Assembly: GCA_965200375.1 (NCBI GenBank)
Contig: OZ241353.1
Span: forward strand, 2,728,001 to 2,792,000
DNA: 64,000 nucleotides
Reading direction: 5' to 3'
Source: VXYL01 sp965200375
GTDB lineage: Bacteria > Pseudomonadota > Gammaproteobacteria > Pseudomonadales > Azotimanducaceae
Shown here: piece by piece, positions 19,611-29,197 of the stretch
Position numbering within the stretch: position 1 is the first letter of the stretch
How the letters are laid out: every line of letters begins with the position of its first letter
Position numbers and translations under genes: made by a program
The notes under the pieces: generated by a model
Seen by the model: only the letters and a program-made list of their open reading frames with translations
Told to the model about the DNA's origin: nothing
The model's database searches: none

Positions 19611-22600
19611 ATGTTGGTGCCGCGCACTTGCTCCGAGTTGACGGAGGAGAACGACACGCAACCGTCCGAGAAGCCGTTGGCCGACTACGAGGGCACCGCC
19701 GCCTACGTGCTCCTCGGTGCCCCCGGCGCCGGCAAGACGGTGGCGTTCCGGGAGGAGTCGCAGCGCGAAGGCGCATGCTATGTGACGGCACGGGACTTCC
19801 TCACATTCGACGACAAGCCGGAGTGGCACGAGGGCACTTTGTTCATAGACGCTCTGGACGAGATGCGCGCTGGTTCCGACGACCAGCGCACACCCCTTGA
19901 TCACATCCGAGCAAAGCTCTATGCGCTAGGAAGACCGCGCTTTCGCCTCTCGTGCCGAGAGGCGGACTGGCTGGGCGCCAGCGACCAAACGCACTTGGCG
20001 GCAGTATCGAAGGACGGCAAGATACGCGTCTTGCGGCTGAACCCGTTGTCCCGCGACCAAGCTCGCCAGCTGCTCGCGGGGCGACGGGACGTCGATGGCA
20101 CCGATGCGTTCATCGAACACGCGGAAGCCCAGGGCATTTCGTCGCTGCTCGGCAATCCACAGGATTTGGAAATGCTGGCGAGCGCTGTGTCTTCAGGCAA
20201 ATGGCCGAAAACACGGCGAGAGACGTTCGATCTGGCGTACCGGCAGTTGCTTCGGGAAGGCAACGAAGAGCACGTCATCGGCGACGCAACCAACGCATCC
20301 GATGACGAGCTCCTCGACGCAGCCGGCCGTCTGTGCGCGGTCTTGCTGCTTGGCGACCATCAAGGCGTCGACCGGCGCGCCACCGCCGAGCGGGACCACG
20401 TTGCCCTGCGTGAGGTCACCGGCATGAGTCAAGGAGTGCTGAAGGCCGCGCTGCGCACTAGGTTGTTCGTCTACCCATCGAGCCGGGTCGCGACGCCAGC
20501 GCATCGTCAGACTGCCGAATACCTGTCGGGCAGGTACCTAGCCAGCCTGATCCGCGACGGTTTGCCAGTGGGGCGCATCATCGCCTTGCTGACCGGCGCC
20601 GACGGAGGCGTTGTCAGCGGTTTGCGCGGGCTGTGCGCCTGGCTGGCCGCCTGGCTGGCCGCACACAGCCAGACGGGACGCTTGGAGTTGCTTGAACGCG
20701 ACCCCATCGGCGCAGTTCTCTACGGCGACGTGCGCCAGTTTGCTACCGAGGAGAAGCGGCAGTTGCTCCAGGCGCTTGAACAACACGCCGCAAGAGATCC
20801 CCGGAACCTGCTAGCGCGACACGACCTCGACGCCCGCTGGGCGGACTTGGCAACGTGCGATGTCGAGCCGATCTTCCGACAGGCGCTGACGGATACCGGC
20901 GGCGATGCCAAGCAGGTGGTTGCGCAGGCGGTGCTGGCCGCCTTGGAAAGGGGCAACTCGATCCCGAGGTTGCGCCCGTTGCTAATGGATGTGGTTCGGA
21001 ACAACGACTGTTGGCCAGTGGTTCGCTCGGCGGCGCTTCGCGCGTACCTGAAGGAGCGCGGCGACGACGTCAGCGTAGGCGAACTGAGACAGCTGCTCGA
21101 CGACATCAACGCCGGTACTATCCGCGATCCGGTGGATGGGCTGCGCGGCGCCTTGTTGATGCACTTGTATCCACGGTGGATGACGCCAGCGGAGACATGC
21201 CGGTATTTGCGGCCACCAGACATGCCTACGGTCTACGGTCTCAGCGAGTATTTCTGGCTGCACACGGTAGCCAACGAGTCGACCCGCGAGCAGCTGGGCG
21301 AGGTGCTCGACACGCTGGCGAAGAACGCAGATGTCGTTCCGAGGGAAGGGCCGCTGCGCATGGTGCCGCATCGGCTGCTATCGCGGCTGGTTGGCGATTC
21401 GGTGGACATCGATGCCAAGCGCTTGTTCGACTGGCTCGGCTTGGTGTCGAAACCGCACGACCAACAGTTGCGGAACTCCTTGTCACGTTGGCTGGCGGAA
21501 CGTCCTCAACACTACAAGGAACTGGTTGACACGGCTGTGGCGGCCCAATCGGACATGCACGCGATGATGCAGTCGGCCAGGCGCATACCGCGGTGCCGCA
21601 TACCTTCCGACTTCGGCAGTTGGTGTTTGTCCCGAGCCACAGCCGTCGCTTCGGAAGAGGCGGCCCGCTACTACCTGCTGCGGCTGCTTGAATGCCTAGA
21701 TGGTGGTGAGGGCGTCGAGGGCTTTTCTTGGGAAGCCGTCCCAACGCAGTTGGAAACACGGCCGACTCGACTCAAGTGGTGGCGTCTCTTGCTGGGAAAC
21801 CGAGGCGAGGCCCAAGCCTTTTGGGCGCAAGCAATGGCAGAGGATGAAGCCGACGCGCAACGGACCGCGGCCAAGGAAGACGAGGAGAGGTGGGACGAGC
21901 AGGAACGCTGGCGAGAGCGCTTGCGCCGACACGAGGTCGAAATACGCGAGAACAAGTGCCCGGCGGCGCTGCTGGACTACCTCGCGCAAACGTACTTCGG
22001 CTTGTTCGAGCAAGCCGAAACGCCGGCCGCCAGGCTGCTTGCTCTCCTTGGCGAGGATGGGTTGGTTCAGTTGGCATTGACCGCGATTCGCAACACGCCA
22101 AGCCGCACCGATCTGCCTGAAGCCGCCGAGATCGTCCGGCTGGCTTTGGAAGAGAGATACCACTACTTGGCGTGGCCCTTCTTGGCGGCGCTGGAGGAGC
22201 GCCGGCCGCTGGAACTCGGCACCCCGCCCTTGGACGACGATGGCATACGGCTGGCGATGACGTTCCATCTCAACACACAGCGGCACGCGCGGCCGTGCTG
22301 GTATCAGTCGGTGCTCCACCGACGGCCGGACCTCGTGGCGGATGTGCTGATCGATTCTTGCAAGTTGGCCTTTAGTCAAGGGAAGACGGACTTGGCAGCC
22401 GCCATCGACTTCAAGGACGAACTCGGCCGAGCCGTGGCGAAGCGCGCTGTCATGCCGCTACTGCGGATGTTCCCGCCCCGATGCAAGCGAGACCAGCTGC
22501 CGGCGTTGCGCTACCTGTTGGCAGCCGTGACGGACTCCCGGGCAGGTGACGATTTGGCGCAGCTCGTGCAGCGCAAGCTGTCGCTGCGCACCATGACTGT

Positions 22601-23750
22601 TGTACAGCGACTGCACTGGCTGTGCTTCGGGTTGATGCTGGAACCCCAAGCCTACCTTCCGCAGGCGAGAAGACTGCTGTGCGGCAAGAACCGCAACCGA
22701 CATCTCGACGTCGTCGTAGCCTTGTTCAAGGATGGCGTATTGGGAGAACGTGGCCTATTGCAGGAACAACGGCTCGACGTTTGCACGTTGTCGTTCTTGA
22801 TCAAAGCTATCGGACTGTATTGCGGCACCCTATGGTCCGCAAATGGCGACAGGATAGTGCGTCGGCTCGTAGCCAGCTTGGCGTCGCGCACGTCGCCCGA
22901 GGCGACCACGGCGCTCGCGCAACTTGTCTCTGACGAAGAACTGGACCGCTGGGTGGTGGATTTGCAGCACGCGGCCAGCTTGCAGGCCGACGCCCGACGG
23001 GAGGCGGAGTTCAACTACGCGTCGGTCGATGCGGTGCAGGCCACTCTTGACGGCCTCCGGCCGGCAAACGCTGCCGACCTTGCCGCGCTGACGGCCGACT
23101 GCCTGGAACAGATGGCAAAGTGCATCCGCAGCGGCGACACCTCCGACTGGCGGCAGTATTGGAGTACGTCGAAAGCCGACTCTTGGGAACCGAAGGACGA
23201 GAACCTGTGCCGCGACGCGCTGCTGTCGGATCTACAGATTCGTCTGGAACAGGTGGACGTTCAAGCCGTACCCGAAGGCGTCTACGCGAACGACGGACGC
23301 GCGGACATCCGCGTCTCGGGCCAAGGCTTCAACGTGCCGGTGGAGATCAAGAAGAGCAACAGCAGAGACCTCTGGCAGGCAATCCAAGGCCAACTCGTCG
23401 AGAAGTACGCGGACGATCCCGGTGCGCAAGGCCACGGCATCTATCTGGTGTTCTGGTTCGGCCGCGAGCACTGCCAAAGGCATCCGTCACATGGCAGGCC
23501 ACGCGAAGCCGCCGATCTTGCCGAAGGGCTGCAGGGCACGTTGACGCCCGATCAAGCGAAGAAGATCGCGGTAGTCGTCGTCGACGTCTCCAGCCCCGAC
23601 CGAGCGACCAAGGCCGCTGCCACCGCTCCCGCCAGCACACTCGCGGACCCGCAGCGCCAGGAACTGGCAAGCACGCAGGCAGCGGCGCAGCTTCGGCCGG
23701 CGCATCGACGTCGAGGCGGATCGCCTGCGCGGCAGCCTACCCGCCGCTGA
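19611..23750 (+). CDS. NACHT/STAND-like NTPase with helical repeats and C-terminal PD-(D/E)XK nuclease
   Basis: A 1379-residue protein. Walker A 'GAPGAGKT' is at residues 36-43 and Walker B 'FIDALDE' at 78-84; 'RLSCREADW' fits the following sensor strand of NACHT-type P-loop NTPases. Residues about 300-1180 are helical, consistent with alpha-solenoid repeats that in STAND proteins sense ligands. The C-terminal domain has Asp1232 ('GRADIRV'), E1245-I-K1247 ('VEIKKSN') and 'LWQAIQGQLVEKY', a PD-(D/E)XK nuclease core. The effector is therefore C-terminal, whereas Avs proteins carry it at the N terminus. It starts 4 bp after the ATPase stop. Its last ~20 codons read through a relic of gene D. A role in phage sensing and DNA cleavage is inferred. 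Confidence 0.75.
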   Translation: MLVPRTCSELTEENDTQPSEKPLADYEGTAAYVLLGAPGAGKTVAFREESQREGACYVTARDFLTFDDKPEWHEGTLFIDALDEMRAGSDDQRTPLDHIRAKLYALGRPRFRLSCREADWLGASDQTHLAAVSKDGKIRVLRLNPLSRDQARQLLAGRRDVDGTDAFIEHAEAQGISSLLGNPQDLEMLASAVSSGKWPKTRRETFDLAYRQLLREGNEEHVIGDATNASDDELLDAAGRLCAVLLLGDHQGVDRRATAERDHVALREVTGMSQGVLKAALRTRLFVYPSSRVATPAHRQTAEYLSGRYLASLIRDGLPVGRIIALLTGADGGVVSGLRGLCAWLAAWLAAHSQTGRLELLERDPIGAVLYGDVRQFATEEKRQLLQALEQHAARDPRNLLARHDLDARWADLATCDVEPIFRQALTDTGGDAKQVVAQAVLAALERGNSIPRLRPLLMDVVRNNDCWPVVRSAALRAYLKERGDDVSVGELRQLLDDINAGTIRDPVDGLRGALLMHLYPRWMTPAETCRYLRPPDMPTVYGLSEYFWLHTVANESTREQLGEVLDTLAKNADVVPREGPLRMVPHRLLSRLVGDSVDIDAKRLFDWLGLVSKPHDQQLRNSLSRWLAERPQHYKELVDTAVAAQSDMHAMMQSARRIPRCRIPSDFGSWCLSRATAVASEEAARYYLLRLLECLDGGEGVEGFSWEAVPTQLETRPTRLKWWRLLLGNRGEAQAFWAQAMAEDEADAQRTAAKEDEERWDEQERWRERLRRHEVEIRENKCPAALLDYLAQTYFGLFEQAETPAARLLALLGEDGLVQLALTAIRNTPSRTDLPEAAEIVRLALEERYHYLAWPFLAALEERRPLELGTPPLDDDGIRLAMTFHLNTQRHARPCWYQSVLHRRPDLVADVLIDSCKLAFSQGKTDLAAAIDFKDELGRAVAKRAVMPLLRMFPPRCKRDQLPALRYLLAAVTDSRAGDDLAQLVQRKLSLRTMTVVQRLHWLCFGLMLEPQAYLPQARRLLCGKNRNRHLDVVVALFKDGVLGERGLLQEQRLDVCTLSFLIKAIGLYCGTLWSANGDRIVRRLVASLASRTSPEATTALAQLVSDEELDRWVVDLQHAASLQADARREAEFNYASVDAVQATLDGLRPANAADLAALTADCLEQMAKCIRSGDTSDWRQYWSTSKADSWEPKDENLCRDALLSDLQIRLEQVDVQAVPEGVYANDGRADIRVSGQGFNVPVEIKKSNSRDLWQAIQGQLVEKYADDPGAQGHGIYLVFWFGREHCQRHPSHGRPREAADLAEGLQGTLTPDQAKKIAVVVVDVSSPDRATKAAATAPASTLADPQRQELASTQAAAQLRPAHRRRGGSPARQPTRR
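23685..23746 (+). repeat. Direct repeat copy 2 (relic of gene D)
   Basis: 62 bp matching 17935-17998. In the gene D frame it encodes 'RSFGRRIDVEADRLRG', then diverges after a 2-nt deletion. The NACHT-nuclease gene uses another frame here. The relic bounds the ATPase/NACHT module on its right side. Confidence 0.8.
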
Positions 23751-23765
23751 CTGCGGGTCAGGCGT

Positions 23766-23783
23766 CTCGTACACATATGTACT
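23766..23783. promoter_or_regulatory. Palindrome, short form (GTACA-N4-TGTAC)
   Basis: TCTCGTACA-CATA-TGTAC: the inner 5-bp arms are perfect and the outer right arm is lost. It lies 16 bp after the NACHT-nuclease stop and about 90 bp before the Uma2 gene, in an AT-rich stretch. Confidence 0.5.
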
Positions 23784-23876
23784 AACTCATTGAATTATCT
23801 ACTTGTGCGTTGACTTCCCCACGGACACGGGCATAGGGTGTGGGCGTCTCTGGAAGCCTTGACGAGGGAACCACCG

Positions 23877-24948
23877 ATGCCGCAGCCAGCCCCCATCAAT
23901 CCGCACAGGAGCACACCCCGCAAGGGTGTACGCAGCTCCGCGAGCTCGAACGGTCGGCGCGTCCGCCCGGCACTCGGCCCGTCCTTCGCCGAGTTCGACG
24001 CGGACCATGCCTACAAGCGCTTGCGCATGCCGGCGGAGGAACTGCAGGACTACGACGGCCGCTACGAGGTGTGGGACAGCGTTGCGCAGACGGCGCTGAT
24101 GGTGCGGGAACCCACCCAGCCCGGGCCACGAGCTGCCGTCGCAGATCCTGGCGGCGTTGGCGGAGCGCATCGCGCAGGTGCGCGGCAAGCCCATTCGCTG
24201 CTTCGGGTCGATGGATCTGGCCTTGTTTGGCGAGGACGGGCGGCCGCGGCGGATCATGCAGGCCGATCAGTCGCTCTATCTGCATCCCGAGCGCACCAAC
24301 ATCGTCAAGCAGACCGCGATGGTGGTCGGCGAGAACCAGTACCCGGACGTGGTGTTGGAAGTGGACCGCAGCACGGACGTGCGCCGCCACAAGCTGAAGC
24401 TCTACGAGGCCTGGGGTTTCCCCGAGGTGTGGGTGGACGTGCCGGAGGCTGCGCCGAACCCGCGTAAGGCACGGGGCACCACCATCTACCTGTTGGCGGG
24501 AGACGCCTATTCGCCGGCACCAGAGAGCCGGGCATTCCCGGGCTGGACCGCGGCGGAGATCCACACTGCGTTGAACGAGCCGCGGCTGTCCAAGGCCACA
24601 TTGGCCGTGCTGGAGCGGCTAGGCGGCGTTCTCGGCGAGCAGGAAGGCACCGGGCCGGACGACGATCCGCTGCTGCGCTCGCAGCGGGCGCAGGCGCGAG
24701 CGGAAGGGCGGCAGGAAGCCCGCGCAAGGGAGTCGGCTAGCCGCGCCCGCTTGGTTCGGCAACTCGTGGTTTCCCGGGGCCTGGCGGTTGGCGAGCGCTT
24801 TCCGATGGACGTCCCGGGCTTCGAGGCGGCAGACGTAGCGGTTGTCGCCGACGCCGCGCTCCGCTGCAAGGATGCCGCGGACTTCGCCGCGCGGCTGCAA
24901 GGCGGCGAGACCGAGCCGACGGGCCTAGGACGCCCGCCAACCACGTGA
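23877..24948 (+). pseudogene. Uma2-family PD-(D/E)XK protein, frameshifted
   Basis: Two frames together make a Uma2 (DUF820) protein. The first (23877 to about 24115) gives 'FAEFDADHAYKRLRMPAEELQDYDGRY', then 'VREPTQP'. The second, which continues as 'SHELPSQILAALAERIAQVRG' and on to 24948, gives 'GSMDLALFGEDGRPRRIMQADQS' and the catalytic block 'YPDVVLEVDRS...RRHKLKLYEAWGFPEVWV'. The junction lies in the C/G-rich run at 24112-24127. Uma2 proteins are nuclease-fold proteins, often multi-copy and without clear function. The C-terminal ~100 residues are Arg/Ala-rich. The break may be a sequencing error, since both sides are well conserved. Confidence 0.7.
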
Positions 24949-24971
24949 ATGGACAAACTGCGGAGGTAGCT

Positions 24972-25589
24972 GTGGCTAAAGGGGAGAGCTCTCAGGAGAA
25001 GATCGCCGCCATCGAGCGCCGCATCGGTAAACTGACGGCGGAGCTCGGCGCCCTGCGCAAGGCGAGCGCTGGCGAGCCAACGCCCAACTACGCCTTCGAG
25101 ACGCTTGCCGGGGAGACGACGCTCAAGGACCTCTTCGGCGGCGAGGAACGGCTGCTCGTCATCCACAACATGGGGCAGGGCTGCCGCTACTGCACGTTGT
25201 GGGCGGACGGCTTCAACGGCCTGCTGCCGCACTTGGAATCCGCCTTGACGGTGGTGCTGGTTTCCAAGGATCCGCCAGAGACCCAGCGGCGGTTCGCCAA
25301 CTCCAGGGGCTGGCGGTTCCGCCTGGCGTCCCATCGCGGCGGCGCCTACATCCAGGAGCAGGGCGTGTTCGGCGAAGCGGAGAACTACCCCGGCGCGGTG
25401 GTGTACCAGCGCGAGGGCGAGCGGATCCTCCGCAAGAACGCCTGCGTCTTCGGCCCCGGGGACCTGTACTGCGCCCTGTGGCCGCTGCTCGGCATGGCCG
25501 GCTTGGACGGCGGCGACTGGACGCCGCAGTACCGCTACTGGCAGCGGCCCGAACGGCTCGAAGACGGCGGCGACAACCTGCTGGAATAG
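24972..25589 (+). CDS. DUF899 thioredoxin-like protein
   Basis: A 205-residue member of DUF899. After a short N-terminal coiled coil come 'PNYAFETLAGETTLKDLFGG', 'LLVIHNMGQGCRYCTLWADGFNG' with a CxxC, and 'RGWRFRLASHRG'. The fold is thioredoxin/peroxiredoxin-like and the CRYC pair could be redox active. The GTG at 24972 has a good Shine-Dalgarno (GGAGGT) 5 bp upstream; an earlier GTG at 24945 overlaps the Uma2 stop but lacks one. It sits between accessory genes and the phosphofructokinase, convergent with the latter. Confidence 0.8.
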   Translation: MAKGESSQEKIAAIERRIGKLTAELGALRKASAGEPTPNYAFETLAGETTLKDLFGGEERLLVIHNMGQGCRYCTLWADGFNGLLPHLESALTVVLVSKDPPETQRRFANSRGWRFRLASHRGGAYIQEQGVFGEAENYPGAVVYQREGERILRKNACVFGPGDLYCALWPLLGMAGLDGGDWTPQYRYWQRPERLEDGGDNLLE

Positions 25590-25620
25590 GGCCCTCTCGC
25601 GCCGTTCCCTTGAGGCGGCG

Positions 25621-26877
25621 TCAAGCGTCGAAGGGTTGCAGCTTCTTCGGCACCGGGTGGTTGCGCAGCCGGGCGAACGCCGGCAGGCCGTCACGGTAGG
25701 GCGGCCAGTCCTCCCCGGTGATCAGGGGCTCGAGGTAGCGGCGGGCGGCGGCGGTGATGCCGAAGCCGTCGCGGCTGATGAACGCCTTGGGGAGGCAGCG
25801 TTCGACGTTGGCCACCCGACCGAGCGGCACCTCGCTCAAGGTCCAGCGATACGGGGCGTCCTGCTGCCGCACGATGCAGGCCATCACGCCGCTGCGCCCG
25901 GCGACGGCGAGTTCCACCGCATGGCGGCCTACCGCGTACGCCTGCTCCACGTCCGTTGCCGAGGCGATGTGGCGGGCGGAGCGCTGCAGGTAGTCCGCCA
26001 CCGCCCAGTGGAACTTGAAGCCAGTGGCTTCGCGCACGAGTTCCGCGAGGCGGGGGGCCACGCCGCCAAGCTGGGCGTGGCCGAAGGCGTCGGTGCCGCC
26101 GGCTTCAGCGAGGAAGCGGCCGTCGCTGTCGCGGACGCCCTCGGAAGCGACCACCACGCAGTAGCCGAGCCTGGCCACGGTGGCGCGGACCTTCGCCAGA
26201 AAGCGATCGGCGTCGAAGGGCACCTCCGGCAGCAGGACGACGTGCGGCGCGTCGTCGCGCCGGGCCTTGGCGAGGCCGCCGGCAGCGGCGATCCAGCCGG
26301 CGTGCCGCCCCATCACTTCCAGGATGAACACCTTGGTGGAGGTCTCGCACATCGAAGCGACGTCCAGCGCGGCCTCCCGTACCGCTACCGCGACGTACTT
26401 GGCCACCGAGCCGAAGCCGGGGCAGCAGTCCGTGTGCGGCAGGTCGTTGTCCACCGTCTTCGGGATGCCGATGCAGGCCACCGGATAGCCGAGGCCCTCG
26501 CCCAGCAGCGCCACCTTGTGCGCGGTGTCCTGGGAGTCGCCGCCGCCGTTGTAGAGGAAGTATCCGATGTCGTGGGCGCGGAACACGTCGATCAGACGCT
26601 CGTACTGCCGGCGATTGTCTTCGAGCGTGCCGAGCTTGTACCGGCAGGAGCCGAACGCGCCGCCCGGAGTCCAGCGCAGCGCCGCGACGGCGGCGGCCGG
26701 TTCGCGTCCTGTGTCGATGAGATCTTCGCGCAGGGCGCCGAGAATGCCGTTGCGGCCGGCGTACACGGTGCCGATGTGGTCGGCGTGGGCGCGAGCGGCT
26801 TCGAGGACGCCGCAGGCGCTGGCGTTGATGACGGCCGTGACGCCGCCGGACTGGGCGTAGAAGGCATTGCGGAGCAT
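25621..26877 (-). CDS. pfp: Pyrophosphate-dependent 6-phosphofructokinase
   Basis: A 418-residue protein that phosphorylates fructose 6-phosphate, most likely with PPi. 'NGGGDSQDT' (residues 110-118) has Asp where ATP enzymes have Gly, and 'GIPKTVDNDL' has the Lys typical of PPi enzymes (Gly in ATP enzymes). 'EVMGRHAGW' and 'EGVRD' are further family motifs. The start is set at ATG 26877 (MLRNAFYAQSGG), where family similarity begins; an open extension to 26976 is low-complexity. With the proton-pumping pyrophosphatase at 8.2 kb it points to PPi-based glycolysis and gluconeogenesis. Confidence 0.93.
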   Translation of the reverse strand: MLRNAFYAQSGGVTAVINASACGVLEAARAHADHIGTVYAGRNGILGALREDLIDTGREPAAAVAALRWTPGGAFGSCRYKLGTLEDNRRQYERLIDVFRAHDIGYFLYNGGGDSQDTAHKVALLGEGLGYPVACIGIPKTVDNDLPHTDCCPGFGSVAKYVAVAVREAALDVASMCETSTKVFILEVMGRHAGWIAAAGGLAKARRDDAPHVVLLPEVPFDADRFLAKVRATVARLGYCVVVASEGVRDSDGRFLAEAGGTDAFGHAQLGGVAPRLAELVREATGFKFHWAVADYLQRSARHIASATDVEQAYAVGRHAVELAVAGRSGVMACIVRQQDAPYRWTLSEVPLGRVANVERCLPKAFISRDGFGITAAARRYLEPLITGEDWPPYRDGLPAFARLRNHPVPKKLQPFDA

Positions 26878-27117
26878 GGCTGGGCCTCTAGGCCGGCAAT
26901 GCCTCCATTGTGCCGAGTTGCGCGAGCCGGTGCGGCGCTTCCCGTCCGCCACTCCATCTGGATCATCCGACGTCAACGTGCCGCCACGCGCTTAAACCAG
27001 CCTCGGACATGGCGACGCGGCATTCCCGTGGCATCGACTGCAGGAAGCATCAGACGGTACGCTCGCGGCGGGTGCTACTGTTGAAACTGGTGACATGCCG
27101 AGGCACTCTGATACCCG

Positions 27118-27518
27118 TGTGCGCTCTCCGGTACAGAGGTACGGTCAAGCACAAACGCTGGCGACCAGGCGGGGGCTATGGAACGCTCTGCCCACGCTGG
27201 ACGCATAAGGCACGGTCACGGGGCTTCGCGGGCGACCCCGACGATCATCCGTGGGAGGAGACGCAAGCCCATGCAATGTTGGCGGAGAGTGTCCTTGCCG
27301 ACGATGGGCGACGCTACGCCACGCGCAGAGGCATTGCTTTCGCGGCAGTGTCCAGCGGCGACGGCACTTGGCATGGCTACCCTGTGCCATGGCAGGATGT
27401 GCCGCGGGATGTCTGCGACACGTTCGCCCGCGAAGGCCGCGTGACGCGGGGCGGGACCCGACTGCGCGTGGACGGTGCCGACATTCGCTGGGCGTTGAGG
27501 AGCGACGACGATGCCTGA
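27118..27518 (+). CDS. Small protein of unknown function upstream of ImmA/IrrE gene
   Basis: About 133 residues if started at GTG 27118; an ATG at 27276 is the alternative. Recognisable ordered sequence begins 'KHKRWRPGGGYGTLCPRW', then 'DHPWEETQAHAML', 'RRYATRRGIAFAAVSSGDGTWHGYPVPW' and 'VPRDVCDTF...GRVTRGGTRL'. It ends 8 bp inside the next gene (ATGCCTGA overlap), so the two are coupled. No family could be named. By context it may be the partner of the metallopeptidase, as in toxin-antitoxin-like pairs. Confidence 0.5.
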
Positions 27519-29058
27519 GCAGGCACGATTCGGCGACCCGGCCAAGATCGAGCTGGGGATTCGTTGGGTTGCCGATCCCGAGCCGCCCGATCGGCGACCA
27601 GCGGAATACGGTTGGTCCATGGGCGAGTTGACCATTCGCGTGGCCGGCGTGAATGTCACCGCGACCAAGCTCGGTGGCGACCAACAGCTCCATGTTGGCT
27701 GGTACCTCGCGCCCTTCCTCGATTGGCTGGCGACGAATTGGGTGGCTTTGCTGCACGAAGAGCGCCTGCCGTGGCCCAATCCTGGCAGCGGACCTGCCGC
27801 GACAGCCTGCAACCATGCGCTCGAAGAATGGATTGCGGCCGACGATCAACACGGCCGGCAGCACTATGCGAATACCCAGGATTGGTACTTCCGGCATGGC
27901 GTTCGCAGCGCGGCGGCCGGGGGCATATTCCCGGATTTGTTCATCCGCCGCGTTGCGGACGATATCGAGCTCTCTTGGTCCGGTCGGCCGATGGCGTTTA
28001 CCCAAGACGGCTTGGCCTTCGAGAGCGGCGCTGGTCTTGTTCGGCTTGCAGTTGGAGACGTGGCCGAGACAATCTGGCAAACCCTTGATTGGGTCGTCAA
28101 CCACCCGCCCGAATCGCCAGCTCAATACCACGACCAGATTGCGGCGCTCCGAACCAAAGTGGCATCGCTCCGCAGTATCGAGTACCGGGCATTCGCACAC
28201 ACTTACGTACACCACGCCATCTTGGAAAAAGCCGAGAACGCCTTTGCCGCTGTTTACCGGGCAGATCTGCTCGAGGGCAACGAAGCACCGCACGATGCGC
28301 CGTATGTCGCTGAACTGCCACCGGCGATTCTCATGTTCGGCGGCGTAGCGCCCGATCTCGGCACTCGCGATGTCGAATGTCTGCGCGATCAAATCGTCGC
28401 GGCGCATGGCGGCGGCGACAGCGGCGCGTTGGGCGCGTTGGTGGCGGACCGGCACGGCAGCGCTTTGGGCGTGCCGCACCGAGATGGCTGCCGTTTCGCG
28501 GGCGAGCTTTTGGAAGATCTGGGAGACATCGCCCCCCCAGCCAATGACTTCGTAGACGTGCGGGCGATGTGTGCCGGCTTGGGAATAGAAGTCCAAGAGA
28601 CCGAGTTGGATACGGATTCCATCCGTGGCGTGGCGATTGCCGGAGACGGTTTCTCGCCTAGGATCGTCGTCAACCAAACGCACTATTTCAACCAGAACGA
28701 ATCTGGAATGCGCTTCACGATCGCGCATGAACTGTGCCATGTGCTGTTCGACAGAACCCGCGCTCGGCGGCTGGCGCACGCGAGCAGCGGGCGTTGGGCC
28801 GCACAGGGCATCGAACAACGGGCCAACGCCTTCGCCGCTTATCTGCTGATGCCCAGGACGCTTGTGTTGACGCACTTGCAGGATGCCAACCGCATCGAGC
28901 GAGAGGACGTGCAGCGCCTGGCCAGCCGGCTGCATGTGAACGATTCGGCCTTGCTGCGGCATCTGCAGAACTTGGATCTCATCGACGCGGAGCGCAGGGA
29001 GCGGCTGCGCGACGAGATGGGTAGCGCATCCCCCAGGGGCGGAATACACGAAGGGTGA
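27511..29058 (+). CDS. ImmA/IrrE-type metallopeptidase with large N-terminal domain
   Basis: A 515-residue protein. The C-terminal part carries the zinc peptidase motif 'AHELCHVLFD' (HELCH at 406-410) preceded by 'PRIVVNQTHYFNQNESGMRFTI' and followed by 'EQRANAFAAYLLMPR', all typical of ImmA/IrrE peptidases, which cleave repressors to derepress mobile or stress genes. The first ~300 residues are a separate domain of unknown family ('GELTIRVAGVNVTATKLGG', 'QDWYFRHGVRSAAAGGIFPDLFIRR'). No helix-turn-helix was seen at the N terminus. It overlaps the upstream small gene by 8 bp. The target is unknown. Confidence 0.8.
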   Translation: MPEQARFGDPAKIELGIRWVADPEPPDRRPAEYGWSMGELTIRVAGVNVTATKLGGDQQLHVGWYLAPFLDWLATNWVALLHEERLPWPNPGSGPAATACNHALEEWIAADDQHGRQHYANTQDWYFRHGVRSAAAGGIFPDLFIRRVADDIELSWSGRPMAFTQDGLAFESGAGLVRLAVGDVAETIWQTLDWVVNHPPESPAQYHDQIAALRTKVASLRSIEYRAFAHTYVHHAILEKAENAFAAVYRADLLEGNEAPHDAPYVAELPPAILMFGGVAPDLGTRDVECLRDQIVAAHGGGDSGALGALVADRHGSALGVPHRDGCRFAGELLEDLGDIAPPANDFVDVRAMCAGLGIEVQETELDTDSIRGVAIAGDGFSPRIVVNQTHYFNQNESGMRFTIAHELCHVLFDRTRARRLAHASSGRWAAQGIEQRANAFAAYLLMPRTLVLTHLQDANRIEREDVQRLASRLHVNDSALLRHLQNLDLIDAERRERLRDEMGSASPRGGIHEG

Positions 29059-29197
29059 TTCGCTTCAGTCGGTGTTCGCTTGGAGCAACGGCTGGTTCGT
29101 GAGACTCGCGCCCCATCCTCGGGTCCTTCCGTGGACTTCAGCCGATTATCCCTCGCGCAAAGTCCGCGAGAACCTATTCGCCTCCCTCCCTCTCCCC

